Assembly (NCBI GenBank): GCA_016930535.1
Contig: JAFGGN010000085.1
Span: forward strand, 1-39,280
Direction: 5' to 3'
Origin: a bacterium
GTDB lineage: Bacteria; Zhuqueibacterota; QNDG01; JAFGCO01
DNA length: 39,280 bases
Shown here in pieces: positions 24,084 to 33,082 of the stretch. The notes below the pieces were generated by a model. That model saw only the letters and a list, made by a program, of their open reading frames with translations, had not been told where the DNA came from and made no database searches. The position numbers and the translations under genes were made by a program. Within the stretch, counting starts at the first letter, position 1; each line of letters opens with the position of its first letter.

Positions 24084-24763
24084 CTGATCCGGATCAGTTC
24101 CTCGCAGGATTGTTCCAGAGATTCTATGATACCGTGTGACAGTTTGTCCGTGATGCCGCGATGATACAGCCGGATCGAGAGTCGTGTCACAATGGTGCCC
24201 TGTTTATAATCTTTGTCTACATCACAGTTTAGAATTTTCAGGTGTTTTCTTTTGATTATGGCGATTATTTGAGAGGGTTCGACATGAAGCGGTGTCGTAA
24301 TAATCAGAATCCTGTATGAATCCTTGGGATACAACCGCTCGAAGTATTTCAAAAGAATCAGTCCGAAAAGGGCAATGGCAGCCGCCAGCACGGCGATCCC
24401 TTTGTATCCGCCTCCGCAAGCCATACCCACTGCTGCTGCCGTCCACAGACAGGCTGCCGTGGTCAGGCCCCGGACATTGACACCCGCCTTGATAATGACG
24501 CCCGCACCCAGGAACCCGATACCCGTGACAATCTGCGCGGCAATGCGTCCCGGATCATGCGATAATGTGCCCGCAACATATCGCCGTGCCACAAGGAGGG
24601 AAACGATCGTGAAAACACAGGCGCCGAGACTGACCAGCAGATGTGTCCGGATGCCCGCAGCACGGCCGTGAATATCCCGTTCAAGACCGATTACGGCACC
24701 GAGAACAGAGGCCAGCATCATTTGAACAATAAAATCATGATATTCGGTAAACATTTGAAACAT
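24068..24763 (-). CDS. mgtC: MgtC/SapB family membrane protein
   Basis: A 231-residue protein. The N-terminal 145 residues are the membrane MgtC/SapB domain with GAVIGLERDIHGRAAGIRTH and the GIGFLGAGVIIKAGVNVRGLTTAACLW signature. A soluble C-terminal part of about 85 residues follows, with an ACT-like pattern, as in many MgtC proteins. The family modulates ATP synthase or magnesium/phosphate homeostasis and matters for growth at low magnesium. A GGGAG site lies 7 bases before the ATG. It is divergent from the S9 peptidase gene, separated by 230 bases of AT-rich DNA in which I see no clear promoter or riboswitch. Confidence 0.92.
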   Translation of the reverse strand: MFQMFTEYHDFIVQMMLASVLGAVIGLERDIHGRAAGIRTHLLVSLGACVFTIVSLLVARRYVAGTLSHDPGRIAAQIVTGIGFLGAGVIIKAGVNVRGLTTAACLWTAAAVGMACGGGYKGIAVLAAAIALFGLILLKYFERLYPKDSYRILIITTPLHVEPSQIIAIIKRKHLKILNCDVDKDYKQGTIVTRLSIRLYHRGITDKLSHGIIESLEQSCEELIRIRWEHT

Positions 24764-24993
24764 GACACGACTCCCGGCTGATCCATAACAGGATGGTCAA
24801 TTTGAAAAAGATTGTCATTGAATGTAACAACAATTCATGAAAGAATGCAATGAAAAAGAGCGGGGTGTCATAACCGGTTTTCATATTATTTCCAAAACAG
24901 GATCATTTCATATAAGAGTCAGAAAATCATTGCAATTGACCGATATTCTTATAAAATAGGAATATGCATTGTCGCATTAAAAAGGGGGTTTTC

Positions 24994-27063
24994 ATGAGAC
25001 GGTTTCTATGTTTCACTTGCCTGCTTATTACGGGATTTTCAGTGTTCGCCGGGAAACGTGCTTTTACCATCGAAGATCTGTATCGGATCAAATCCGTGAG
25101 CGATCCTCAGATTTCGCCTGACGGACGCACCATTGCATTTACTGCAACCGAATATCAGCTGAAAGAAGGAAAATCCAACAGCGATATATGGATGGTCGAT
25201 GCAGACGGTCAGCATTTACGTCAGATCACGAGGCATGAGAAACCGGATTATCATCCCAGATGGTCTCCGGACGGACAGACCCTGCTGTACCTGTCCGCAA
25301 GGGAAAAGGGCACGCAAATCTGGACCATTCCCGTAAATGGCGGCGAACCGGTTCAATTGACGGATATATACACGGGGATTTCGGATCCTGCCTGGACCCA
25401 CGATGGCAGTGCCATTGTTTTTTCATCCAAGGTTTTCCCCGAATACGGCGCAGTCGATTCCCTGAACCGGCGTGATATGAAATCCATGGAAGAAGGACCG
25501 GTCTGCGCTCATATGACGGACAGACTGCTTTACAGGCATTGGACAGGCTGGGATGACGGAAGAATCACGCATATGCTTATTATGGATATCAAAACGAAAA
25601 ACGTCCGCGATCTGACGCCAGGTCCGTTCCATATACCCAGATTTGCGCTTGGCGGACGGGGATTCGATATATCCCCTGATTCAGGGGAAATTTGCGCGGT
25701 TTCGAATCATGATCCGGATCCCTGGTCATCGACAAATGCGGACCTGTGGCTCATTTCTCTTACGGATTCATGCATGATCAATATAACAGAGGACAATGAC
25801 GCCTATGACGGGAATCCCCTATATTCACCCGATGGCCGTTATATTGCCTATCTGAAGCAGCGCGTCCCCCGTTTCGAGGCGGACAGGTTCGTCCTCGCCC
25901 TGTATGACCGCCAGTCGCAGCAGCACCGCATATTGACTGAATCCCTGGACACGTGGATCGAAGACTTCAGATGGACACCGGACAGTAAAAGCCTGTTATT
26001 TACGGCCACGATTGAGGGTGATCAGCCGCTTTTCAGGGTGGATATAAAAACAGGAAAAATCCGGCAAATCGCCAACCTGAACACGATTAATGCATTTGAA
26101 ATCTCGCCGGACGGCCAATGGCTGGCCCTGACCAGACGGTCGTTCGGAGAACCGACGGCTTTGTACAGGATGCTTACGAACGGTAAAAAACTGATGAGGA
26201 TGGAACGGCTGAACCAGACAATCGAAGAGGAAGTGGACATCCGGCCGGCCGAAGAAATGCGCGTACCGGGTGCAGACGGACATCCGGTTCATGTCTACAT
26301 CGTCAAACCCCATGATTTTGACGCTTCCAAAAAATATCCGCTTATTCTCAACATACACGGAGGACCGCAAAGCATGTGGCTCAATGCTTTTCGCGGTGAC
26401 TGGCAGGTTTATCCCGGTGCCGGATATGTGCTCGCCCTTCCTAATCCGCATGGTTCAGTCGGATACGGCCAGGAATACACGGATGCCATTTCCCGTGACT
26501 GGGGCGGCAAAGTGTACGAGGACATCATGAAAGTGACCGATGCTGTCGCACAGCTCCCCTATGTGGACGAAACCCGGATGGGTGCAATGGGGTGGAGTTA
26601 CGGCGGCTACATGATCATGTGGATTCAGGGACACACCGACCGTTTCAAGGCATTGGCGGCCATGATGGGCGTCTACGATCTGAAATCCATGTACGGATCA
26701 ACGGAAGAACTCTGGTTTCCGGAATGGGACATGGGCGGTCAGCCATGGAACTCGGATCTTTATCAGACCTGGTCTCCATCCAATTTTGTCACGGCTTTTA
26801 AAACCCCCTGCCTGGTCATTACCGGCGAACGGGATTACCGGGTACCGTATACCCAAAGCCTGCATTATTTCACGGACCTGCAAAAAATGAATGTACCGTC
26901 TTTTCTGATCGTATTTCCGGATGACGGGCACTGGCCCAGCTATATCAGGTCCATGCCGCTTTACTATAATGCCCATCTCGACTGGTTTCATCAATATCTT
27001 GGAGGGGATCCCGCACCGTGGGATATGGAAAAGATGCGCCGCAACCGGCAGTATGAAGAATAA
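24994..27063 (+). CDS. Exported S9-family prolyl oligopeptidase-type peptidase
   Basis: A 689-residue serine peptidase. A signal peptide of about 20 residues (MRRFLCFTCLLITGFSVFA) is followed by a beta-propeller region with several SPDG/WSPDG blade motifs, then a C-terminal alpha/beta hydrolase domain. The catalytic triad is Ser535 (GWSYGGY), Asp614 (GERDYRV) and His646 (DDGHWP), with the NIHGGP oxyanion segment earlier. It resembles the DPP IV / acylaminoacyl-peptidase branch (S9C) that degrades peptides in the periplasm. AAAGGGGG precedes the chosen ATG; a start ten codons upstream lacks a signal-like pattern. Confidence 0.95.
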   Translation: MRRFLCFTCLLITGFSVFAGKRAFTIEDLYRIKSVSDPQISPDGRTIAFTATEYQLKEGKSNSDIWMVDADGQHLRQITRHEKPDYHPRWSPDGQTLLYLSAREKGTQIWTIPVNGGEPVQLTDIYTGISDPAWTHDGSAIVFSSKVFPEYGAVDSLNRRDMKSMEEGPVCAHMTDRLLYRHWTGWDDGRITHMLIMDIKTKNVRDLTPGPFHIPRFALGGRGFDISPDSGEICAVSNHDPDPWSSTNADLWLISLTDSCMINITEDNDAYDGNPLYSPDGRYIAYLKQRVPRFEADRFVLALYDRQSQQHRILTESLDTWIEDFRWTPDSKSLLFTATIEGDQPLFRVDIKTGKIRQIANLNTINAFEISPDGQWLALTRRSFGEPTALYRMLTNGKKLMRMERLNQTIEEEVDIRPAEEMRVPGADGHPVHVYIVKPHDFDASKKYPLILNIHGGPQSMWLNAFRGDWQVYPGAGYVLALPNPHGSVGYGQEYTDAISRDWGGKVYEDIMKVTDAVAQLPYVDETRMGAMGWSYGGYMIMWIQGHTDRFKALAAMMGVYDLKSMYGSTEELWFPEWDMGGQPWNSDLYQTWSPSNFVTAFKTPCLVITGERDYRVPYTQSLHYFTDLQKMNVPSFLIVFPDDGHWPSYIRSMPLYYNAHLDWFHQYLGGDPAPWDMEKMRRNRQYEE

Positions 27064-27086
27064 ATTGTCTTGCCCTGTGAACGGGA

Positions 27087-27470
27087 CTATTTAAGCCCCA
27101 GCAGTTCATTCACAATATCCAGAATATGCTGATCCGTCACGCTTTCTTTGTAAGCGTAATGGTTGGCACCGGAACTGAGTGTTTTCTGTACCTGGTCGGC
27201 GTCTTTCACATTGGTCAGCACGAGCACCGGCGTATGACGGGAGGATTGTTCCGCACGTATTCTTCGAAGCACTTCGAGCCCATGTATGCCGGGAAGGATC
27301 AGGTCCAGAACCACGAGATCGGGATGATGCTGTTTGATCAATTGCAGTCCCGTTTCTCCGTTTTCCGCCTCGATCACGAAAAATCCTGCATTGTCCAGGA
27401 TTTTCCTGTACATAAACCGAGTGGACTGAGAATCCTCGATTAACAGAATGATATGCCCTCTGCTGCCCAT
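27087..27470 (-). CDS. Single-domain response regulator
   Basis: A stand-alone CheY-like receiver of 127 residues with the acidic pair Glu12-Asp13, phosphoacceptor Asp56 (VVLDLILPGIHG), Thr86 and Lys108. No output domain is fused. It is convergent with the S9 peptidase gene (23 bases between stops) and lies 100 bases after the large receiver-PEP synthase-like gene on the same strand, so the two may belong to one signalling pathway. Confidence 0.92.
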   Translation of the reverse strand: MGSRGHIILLIEDSQSTRFMYRKILDNAGFFVIEAENGETGLQLIKQHHPDLVVLDLILPGIHGLEVLRRIRAEQSSRHTPVLVLTNVKDADQVQKTLSSGANHYAYKESVTDQHILDIVNELLGLK

Positions 27471-27570
27471 GAACCATTTACCCCGGAATTTGTGACCTCA
27501 TTGAAGTTGTATTGAAAATACGGACTTTTCCCTGATAAGTCAACTCTTAAAATGCATCATCGCTCAGTGT

Positions 27571-30500
27571 TCATTCCTGTTTGGGTTTCAAAATGATTCC
27601 CCGGTTCTGATGCGCACTCATTTTTATAATCAGGGGATTGTCAAAACGGAGTTGCCGTGTATATTTTTTTTCATCCACATGGGCCTGATTCAACAGCCAG
27701 TCCCAATCAATAAAATTGTCAGATGACTCCGACGGAACCGTAAAATATCCGACTTCAAAGCTGTTTAGATTCTGAAAAAAATGCGTCCCCTGTGAGGGTT
27801 CCACATTAAAATCCTTGAACCCGGCTTCCACTATTGTTCTTGCTCCTGAAATCTGTTCCCAATTCACCGGGATGCCGAGCCATGGATCCAGACTCCCCCA
27901 TCGGCCGACACCGATCAGCAGATAGGGTTTCTCCTCATTGAGCAATTTTTCATTGAATGCACTGACTTCTGCTGCAACCTCGCTGCTTTTCGACCGGTCG
28001 AATTTCTCTTTGTCTACCAGAATAATATCATGAATATCATCCAGGATATCGTTACCCAGTATATAATGACTCTGACAGATCAGATCTTCATGACAATAAT
28101 TTTCAATACTGAACACTTCAAGTTCACGGTTCAATACAATCGGACGCATCTGCAGAACGGCCAGTTCATGAGGCTCCTCCGGCCTTGCCGACAGATTTAC
28201 GGCAAATTCGATCTCAACCGGAGATCCCATGCCCCAGCTGCCCAGATTCATCAGGTCCGTCAGCATATGATGTACCGGAAACCGCTGGGTTTTCAATAAC
28301 GATGCAAAAGTGATAAACCGCAGCCCTTCCCTTGCGATGCCATCATAAATCCGGTCATTTTCCGGAGAATATGTGGAAGCCAGGTATGTCAGCATCTCAT
28401 CCTGCTCCGCCACATCCAGTGTGTGAGTTTGAATGAACGAATCGTTTTTTGTGGTATCCTTCTGTTCATCCGCATCGAGATTCAAAGCATAAAAAGACTG
28501 TTGTGAGTTTTTATACAGGTCACCTGCGCCCGCCATCGAAGGCTGCATGTGCGGATACCGCGGACAGAAACGAACGGAACGCCCTCCTTCGACCACGGTC
28601 TTTCCAAGCCCCAGTGCGATGTTTACGATGCCGTCATCCAATTTCTGAGGAGGCATGGGATAATAATTGACACTTTTAGCCACGCCCGAAAAGCTCGGAT
28701 AAAAACGATTGCCCTTTTTTATTCCCGTCATTTTCTGTATGACAATGGCCATTTTTTCTTCTTCAAGCCTGTATGGCGTGACTTTGACATACTGTTTGGC
28801 GGATTGATAGAATGCGGATGCGTACACTTTTTTGATCGCACGAACGAGCTCAAGAAGCCTGACAAACGGATCCGTGTGCTTGTTCGGGAGCATATAGGTT
28901 TTATAAACACCTGCAAAAGGATACACATGGGAATCCTCGAGCAATGAACTGGATCGTACGGCAATGGGGGTATCGACGGTATCCAGAAAAGCGGCGAGCT
29001 GACTCATACTTTTTTCAGGAAATTTATCGGCTTTAATAAACCGTTCCAGGATCTCATCGTCTTTTTTTGAGCTGAGTGCATAATCGCGCAGATTGTTGGC
29101 ATCAAGAAATTCGTCAAAAATATCCGTGCCAAGGATAATAGCCGGCGGAATGTAAATATGAAAACCGGGAAATTTCTTTTCCAGGTTTGAATTCGTAATT
29201 AACATATTGACGAAGGTTAATCCGCGTCCCTTTCCTCCCATAGAACCGGCACCAATTCTGGAAAGCGTGATTTCAGGAGAATAATTCTCCGCATCGAAAT
29301 CCGTAATCATCCCTTGTCTGCGTAATTTCCGGTAAGATTGTATCGAACGGATCAGATTCTGCCGTGTATCCTCTACAGTCGGAAAATCCGACAACCGCTG
29401 AAATCTGATTTCATGAGCGAGCCAGAATTCCGTACGTGCCTTGAGCCAGTTTGAAAAATGGTTTCTTTCCGCATGATACACGATACTTGCTTCGGGAACG
29501 GTCTCGAGTTGTTTTTCGAGCGTGATCAGATCATGGGCGCGGCCCGCTTCTTCTCCGCCTGGCAGGCGGAAAACAAAATCTCCGAAGCTCAGCTGACTGC
29601 TCATAAAATGACGCAGTTCCTGCAGTAATACGGGTGAATCCTTTAAAACAAACCAGGCACCCAGTTTTTTAGCGGCTTTTTCATGCGCAGAATTCGTGGA
29701 ATGCAACAGAATGGCAATATCGGAGTGCACATCCTTAATATCGGCTGCCAGACGCAATCCGGCATCTGTACAGGGTTTTCCTTGTTTGGAGAAATCGATA
29801 TCGGAAATAACACCCAGGACGGTTTCCTGATACAATCGGAAATATTCCCACGCCTGCTCATATGTTTTGCATAAAAGTATTTTCGGTCTGGCACGCATTC
29901 GGAGACGACGATGGGAAAGATTGATGCCTTCCTGAATAAGGCGCTGAGAATGTTTCATGACCTCGATATAGATCATGGGTAAAAGTGAGGAGTAGTAGAG
30001 AATATTGTCCTCGATCACGAGTATGGATTGAACACCGATTTTATCGGTATCCTGGGCCACATTCATCCGATCCTCGAGTGTTTTGATGATTGCCAGAATC
30101 AGATGATAATCACCCTGCCAGATGAAAATTTCATCAAAATATGCAGATTCGTGATGCAGCAGCATATCCGACAGTTCCTTGCTGTCAAACGCCAGCATCA
30201 CGACAGGTATTTTACATTCGGATTCTTTTATCGCCTTGGCCAGGGCCGCGGGCCGCATATCTTCAATATGCAGTGTGACGAGAATGAGATCGTACCGTTG
30301 TTCTTTCAGAAGATTTAAAGCTTCTTCACTGGATGATACCTGAGTGATTTCCGGGGTATGGGTCAGGTTTAATCCCTGATACTTGTCACGGATCAATTCA
30401 TAAATCCGGCCATCCTCTTCAAAAATGAAAAAATCGTACAGGCTGGAGACAAGCAGTATATCCCGGACACGGTGACGCATCAATCCCTGAAAATTCTGAA

Positions 30501-30573
30501 AGCGTGTATCGTATCCTTTCTGAATCCATGAAGGATCGTCTGGCTGCGTTGGCCGGATTTTATTCGTGGGCAT
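27571..30573 (-). CDS. Double receiver protein fused to a PEP synthase/PPDK ATP-grasp domain
   Basis: A 1000-residue protein of unusual architecture. Residues about 38-175 form a receiver-like domain whose phosphoacceptor position is not Asp (YDLILVTLHIEDM). Residues about 183-325 form a second receiver with Glu188-Asp189, Asp258 (GVISDID) and Lys311. After a helical linker, residues about 436-835 match the N-terminal ATP-grasp domain of PEP synthase/PPDK: GSMGGKGRGL (444-452), IAVRSSSLLEDS from 537, FAGVYKTY and ALGLGKTVVEGG. The mobile phosphohistidine domain and PEP-binding barrel are absent. It is probably a receiver-controlled phosphotransferase acting on an unknown acceptor. It follows a MerR gene and precedes a lone receiver. 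Confidence 0.9.
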   Translation of the reverse strand: MPTNKIRPTQPDDPSWIQKGYDTRFQNFQGLMRHRVRDILLVSSLYDFFIFEEDGRIYELIRDKYQGLNLTHTPEITQVSSSEEALNLLKEQRYDLILVTLHIEDMRPAALAKAIKESECKIPVVMLAFDSKELSDMLLHHESAYFDEIFIWQGDYHLILAIIKTLEDRMNVAQDTDKIGVQSILVIEDNILYYSSLLPMIYIEVMKHSQRLIQEGINLSHRRLRMRARPKILLCKTYEQAWEYFRLYQETVLGVISDIDFSKQGKPCTDAGLRLAADIKDVHSDIAILLHSTNSAHEKAAKKLGAWFVLKDSPVLLQELRHFMSSQLSFGDFVFRLPGGEEAGRAHDLITLEKQLETVPEASIVYHAERNHFSNWLKARTEFWLAHEIRFQRLSDFPTVEDTRQNLIRSIQSYRKLRRQGMITDFDAENYSPEITLSRIGAGSMGGKGRGLTFVNMLITNSNLEKKFPGFHIYIPPAIILGTDIFDEFLDANNLRDYALSSKKDDEILERFIKADKFPEKSMSQLAAFLDTVDTPIAVRSSSLLEDSHVYPFAGVYKTYMLPNKHTDPFVRLLELVRAIKKVYASAFYQSAKQYVKVTPYRLEEEKMAIVIQKMTGIKKGNRFYPSFSGVAKSVNYYPMPPQKLDDGIVNIALGLGKTVVEGGRSVRFCPRYPHMQPSMAGAGDLYKNSQQSFYALNLDADEQKDTTKNDSFIQTHTLDVAEQDEMLTYLASTYSPENDRIYDGIAREGLRFITFASLLKTQRFPVHHMLTDLMNLGSWGMGSPVEIEFAVNLSARPEEPHELAVLQMRPIVLNRELEVFSIENYCHEDLICQSHYILGNDILDDIHDIILVDKEKFDRSKSSEVAAEVSAFNEKLLNEEKPYLLIGVGRWGSLDPWLGIPVNWEQISGARTIVEAGFKDFNVEPSQGTHFFQNLNSFEVGYFTVPSESSDNFIDWDWLLNQAHVDEKKYTRQLRFDNPLIIKMSAHQNRGIILKPKQE

Positions 30574-30642
30574 ATCGACTCTTCATGACAGGCCTGTTGG
30601 ATTGAACCGGTATTTCGAACACATCACCGGATGGTTTGAAGA

Positions 30643-31005
30643 TCAGTCAAAATATACGGCGGTTGAATCGCTTTTCAGTATTTTTAAAATATTCTCGAGT
30701 TCCCCGATGATTTCCGAATACCGTGCCTCGGACCTGCCGGGCATATCGGAAGATATGGGTGTTTGCGGATGATTGATCAGATACTGGATCTCGTCATCGG
30801 TCTTGCCAAGATCAGCCAGGGATTTTATTTTACTGATGATTTCAAGATCCCCTGGTTTGTATAAACGTCGACCGGTTTTACTGATTGAAGGTTTCAGCTC
30901 GGAGAATTTTTTTTCCCATTGTTTCAGGTCGTAGGAACGTACACGGGCCAGCCTGCAGACTTCCTGTGTGGAATAATACAGCCTTTTAATATCGGGACCG
31001 TCCAT
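30643..31005 (-). CDS. MerR-family transcriptional regulator
   Basis: A 120-residue regulator with a MerR-type winged helix at the N-terminus (YYSTQEVCRLARVRSYDLKQWEKKF, then RRLYKPGDLEIISKIKSLADLGKTDDEIQYLI) and a short C-terminal helix suited to dimerisation. There is no cysteine-rich or large effector domain, so it resembles the small MerR-like regulators that sit beside bacterial translation genes. It follows the deacetylase gene by 18 bases and is probably in the same transcription unit; its targets are unknown. Confidence 0.9.
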   Translation of the reverse strand: MDGPDIKRLYYSTQEVCRLARVRSYDLKQWEKKFSELKPSISKTGRRLYKPGDLEIISKIKSLADLGKTDDEIQYLINHPQTPISSDMPGRSEARYSEIIGELENILKILKSDSTAVYFD

Positions 31006-31023
31006 TCGATCACCCCTGCCGGA

Positions 31024-31833
31024 TCAATCATGATATTGTTCGAATTTAGGTGGTTTTACAAGAGCTGTTCCATGAGAACAGAAGTTGACAATTCGGAGCT
31101 TCATATTCTCAATGGAATTGCCCCAATGATGATCCAATTTCACTTTTAAAGTCCAGAGCCCATCAAAAAGATAATAAGCTTTTCGTTCAAAAACAAATGG
31201 TTGATCACTTTTTTTACGAATCCAGAATCCGCAGCCGTGCCGGTATCCGGCTGACTTGCAGGCGTCAATAACCGAATCGTTGTACCGGCCGAACGGGAAT
31301 GAAATCATCTGCACGGATTTTCCGATTTCGTTCTCCAGCTGCTCCTTGGATTCAATCAGTTCCCTTTCCAGCAGGCTGCAGGGAATTCGGGTGAGATCCG
31401 GATGATGGACCGTATGGGAGCCGATTTCAAATCCCAGTTTAGAAAGTGCTTTCACTTCTTCCCATGAAAGATGACGAAATGTCAGGCCGCCCAGATTGAC
31501 ATCCCAGAGATTTTTATTTCCAGCATAACCGGTAATAACAAAGATTGTGGCGGTAAATCCATAGGTCCGAAGCAGCGGAGCTGCATGTTCAAAAATACTG
31601 GCATAGGAGTCATCGAAAGTAATGACAATGGGTTTTGAGGGCAGATCGAATTCGTTATCCATGGCCTGAGCCAGAGAGATGCCGGTGTATTCCATATCCC
31701 TCAAATAATGCAGAATGGATTCAAATTTCTGCGGTGTAATTCTCGTCACGCCCCATTCAAAACGCGGATCCACCTTGTGAAACACAAGAATAGGAACGAA
31801 ACGTTTCACTTTATTTGATTCAGGATCATTCAT
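31024..31833 (-). CDS. Polysaccharide deacetylase (NodB homology, CE4)
   Basis: A 269-residue protein of the CE4 NodB family. The metal/catalytic segment ITFDDSY puts Asp74/Asp75 early in the domain, and the second motif is SHTVHHPDL with His140 and His144. The FPFGRYND motif follows, normal for deacetylases that act on peptidoglycan or exported glycans. I use the ATG at 31833, which overlaps the M16 peptidase stop by eight bases, over a longer frame that adds no family sequence. No signal peptide or membrane helix is visible, so export is unclear. Confidence 0.92.
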   Translation of the reverse strand: MNDPESNKVKRFVPILVFHKVDPRFEWGVTRITPQKFESILHYLRDMEYTGISLAQAMDNEFDLPSKPIVITFDDSYASIFEHAAPLLRTYGFTATIFVITGYAGNKNLWDVNLGGLTFRHLSWEEVKALSKLGFEIGSHTVHHPDLTRIPCSLLERELIESKEQLENEIGKSVQMISFPFGRYNDSVIDACKSAGYRHGCGFWIRKKSDQPFVFERKAYYLFDGLWTLKVKLDHHWGNSIENMKLRIVNFCSHGTALVKPPKFEQYHD

Positions 31834-33082
31834 GGAATGATAAAGGTCCCAGTTTGACACTGGTCTGATTTTTACCGATTTCGATATTTGCCAGTGTTTT
31901 TTGAACATTCTCAGGTGTCAAGTCACGAACGGCCTGTATGACCTGATCAATCGAAACATAATCTTGCAAATAATATTCCATCTTGGCGAGGCGATGCATG
32001 CGCGGGCCGCTGTTTTCCATGGCCAGCAAAAGCCCTCCTTCCATCTGGGCCTGAATCCTTCGAAGGTCTTCGGGGGCCAACCCGTTCTCCACCTGATGCA
32101 AAATTTCGAGTATCAATGCTTGGACCTCGTGGTGATGACCCGATTCTGTGCCCGTATAAATACCCAAAATACCGATATCTGAATAAAAATCAAGAAATGA
32201 GAAGATGCTGTAGGCCAATCCGCGTTTTTCGCGGATCTCCTGGAACAGAAGCGAACTCATACCGGATCCCAGATAATGATGCAGCGCCAGAAGCGCAAAT
32301 TTCCGCGAATCGCTGTATCCGAACACAGGTTTGCCTAAAACCATATGATGCTGAACCGGATGTATATCCGGAAGTACAGGCAGCGAAACCGGGTGCTGTT
32401 CTGCCTGTTTTTTTTCAGCGTTCGGCATCATACGGCTCAGATTTTTCTGAATGGATAAAACCAGCGCATCATGCATCACATTGCCTGCCGCGGCAACGAT
32501 CAGGCAGTCGGAAGTATAAAACGTTTCTCTGAAATCCGTCAGATCATCGATATGGATATTCGAAAGCGAGTCCGGTGTACCGAGTACCGGATATCCAAGC
32601 GGATGATTCCGGAACAATTTCAAAGCAAATACATCATGGATATAATCTTCCGGAGAATCAAGTAGTCCCTTGTATTCTTCGGCGATGATATCCTTTTCTA
32701 AAATAAAATCTTCCTGGTTCAACAGGGCATTCTGGGTGATATCCGAAAGTACTTCCACTGCCTTGTCCGCATCCTTGTCCAGGACCACGGCGTAAAAACA
32801 GGTCATCTCCTTCTCGGTAAACGCATTCAGCTGACCGCCCAGAGATTCGATTTCTGCTGCGATATCGTAGGCAGACCGGTCATGCGTTCCCTTAAACACC
32901 ATATGTTCCAATAAATGAGAAATCCCGTTTAAACGGGATTTCTCAAATCGACTGCCTGCTGCAAACCAGAAACCGATGGCAACGGACCGTGTATGTGCGA
33001 CATACTCGGTTACAATACGAACACCATTATCCAGTACTGTTTTCTGATACCCATCGGATTGTTTATGATTGTCCTTTTTCAG
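31826..33082 (-). CDS. M16-family zinc peptidase (pitrilysin/MPP-like); start uncertain
   Basis: A processing-peptidase-like protein of about 418 residues with the inverted zinc motif HLLEH (His56, Glu59, His60 if counted from the CTG) and a third ligand region AEEYKGLL, then the C-terminal M16_C half. The N-terminal stretch GYQKTVLDNGVRIVTE is clearly family-like, but no ATG, GTG or TTG lies in frame upstream of it before a TAA at 33098. Options are a CTG at 33082, 8 bases after AAGGA, or an ATG at 33054 that would be in frame if the CCC at 33050-33052 had one more base. A TTG at 32911 would start within HLLEH, which would be inactive. It follows pnp directly. Confidence 0.85.
   Translation of the reverse strand: MKKDNHKQSDGYQKTVLDNGVRIVTEYVAHTRSVAIGFWFAAGSRFEKSRLNGISHLLEHMVFKGTHDRSAYDIAAEIESLGGQLNAFTEKEMTCFYAVVLDKDADKAVEVLSDITQNALLNQEDFILEKDIIAEEYKGLLDSPEDYIHDVFALKLFRNHPLGYPVLGTPDSLSNIHIDDLTDFRETFYTSDCLIVAAAGNVMHDALVLSIQKNLSRMMPNAEKKQAEQHPVSLPVLPDIHPVQHHMVLGKPVFGYSDSRKFALLALHHYLGSGMSSLLFQEIREKRGLAYSIFSFLDFYSDIGILGIYTGTESGHHHEVQALILEILHQVENGLAPEDLRRIQAQMEGGLLLAMENSGPRMHRLAKMEYYLQDYVSIDQVIQAVRDLTPENVQKTLANIEIGKNQTSVKLGPLSFHE
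32916..32945. repeat. 30-bp perfect palindrome inside the M16 peptidase gene
   Basis: Two 15-base halves (TGAGAAATCCCGTTT and AAACGGGATTTCTCA) pair perfectly with no spacer. It encodes the residues just before the zinc motif (EKSRLNGIS). It can form a cruciform or a strong mRNA hairpin five codons or so before HLLEH. Confidence 0.9.
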
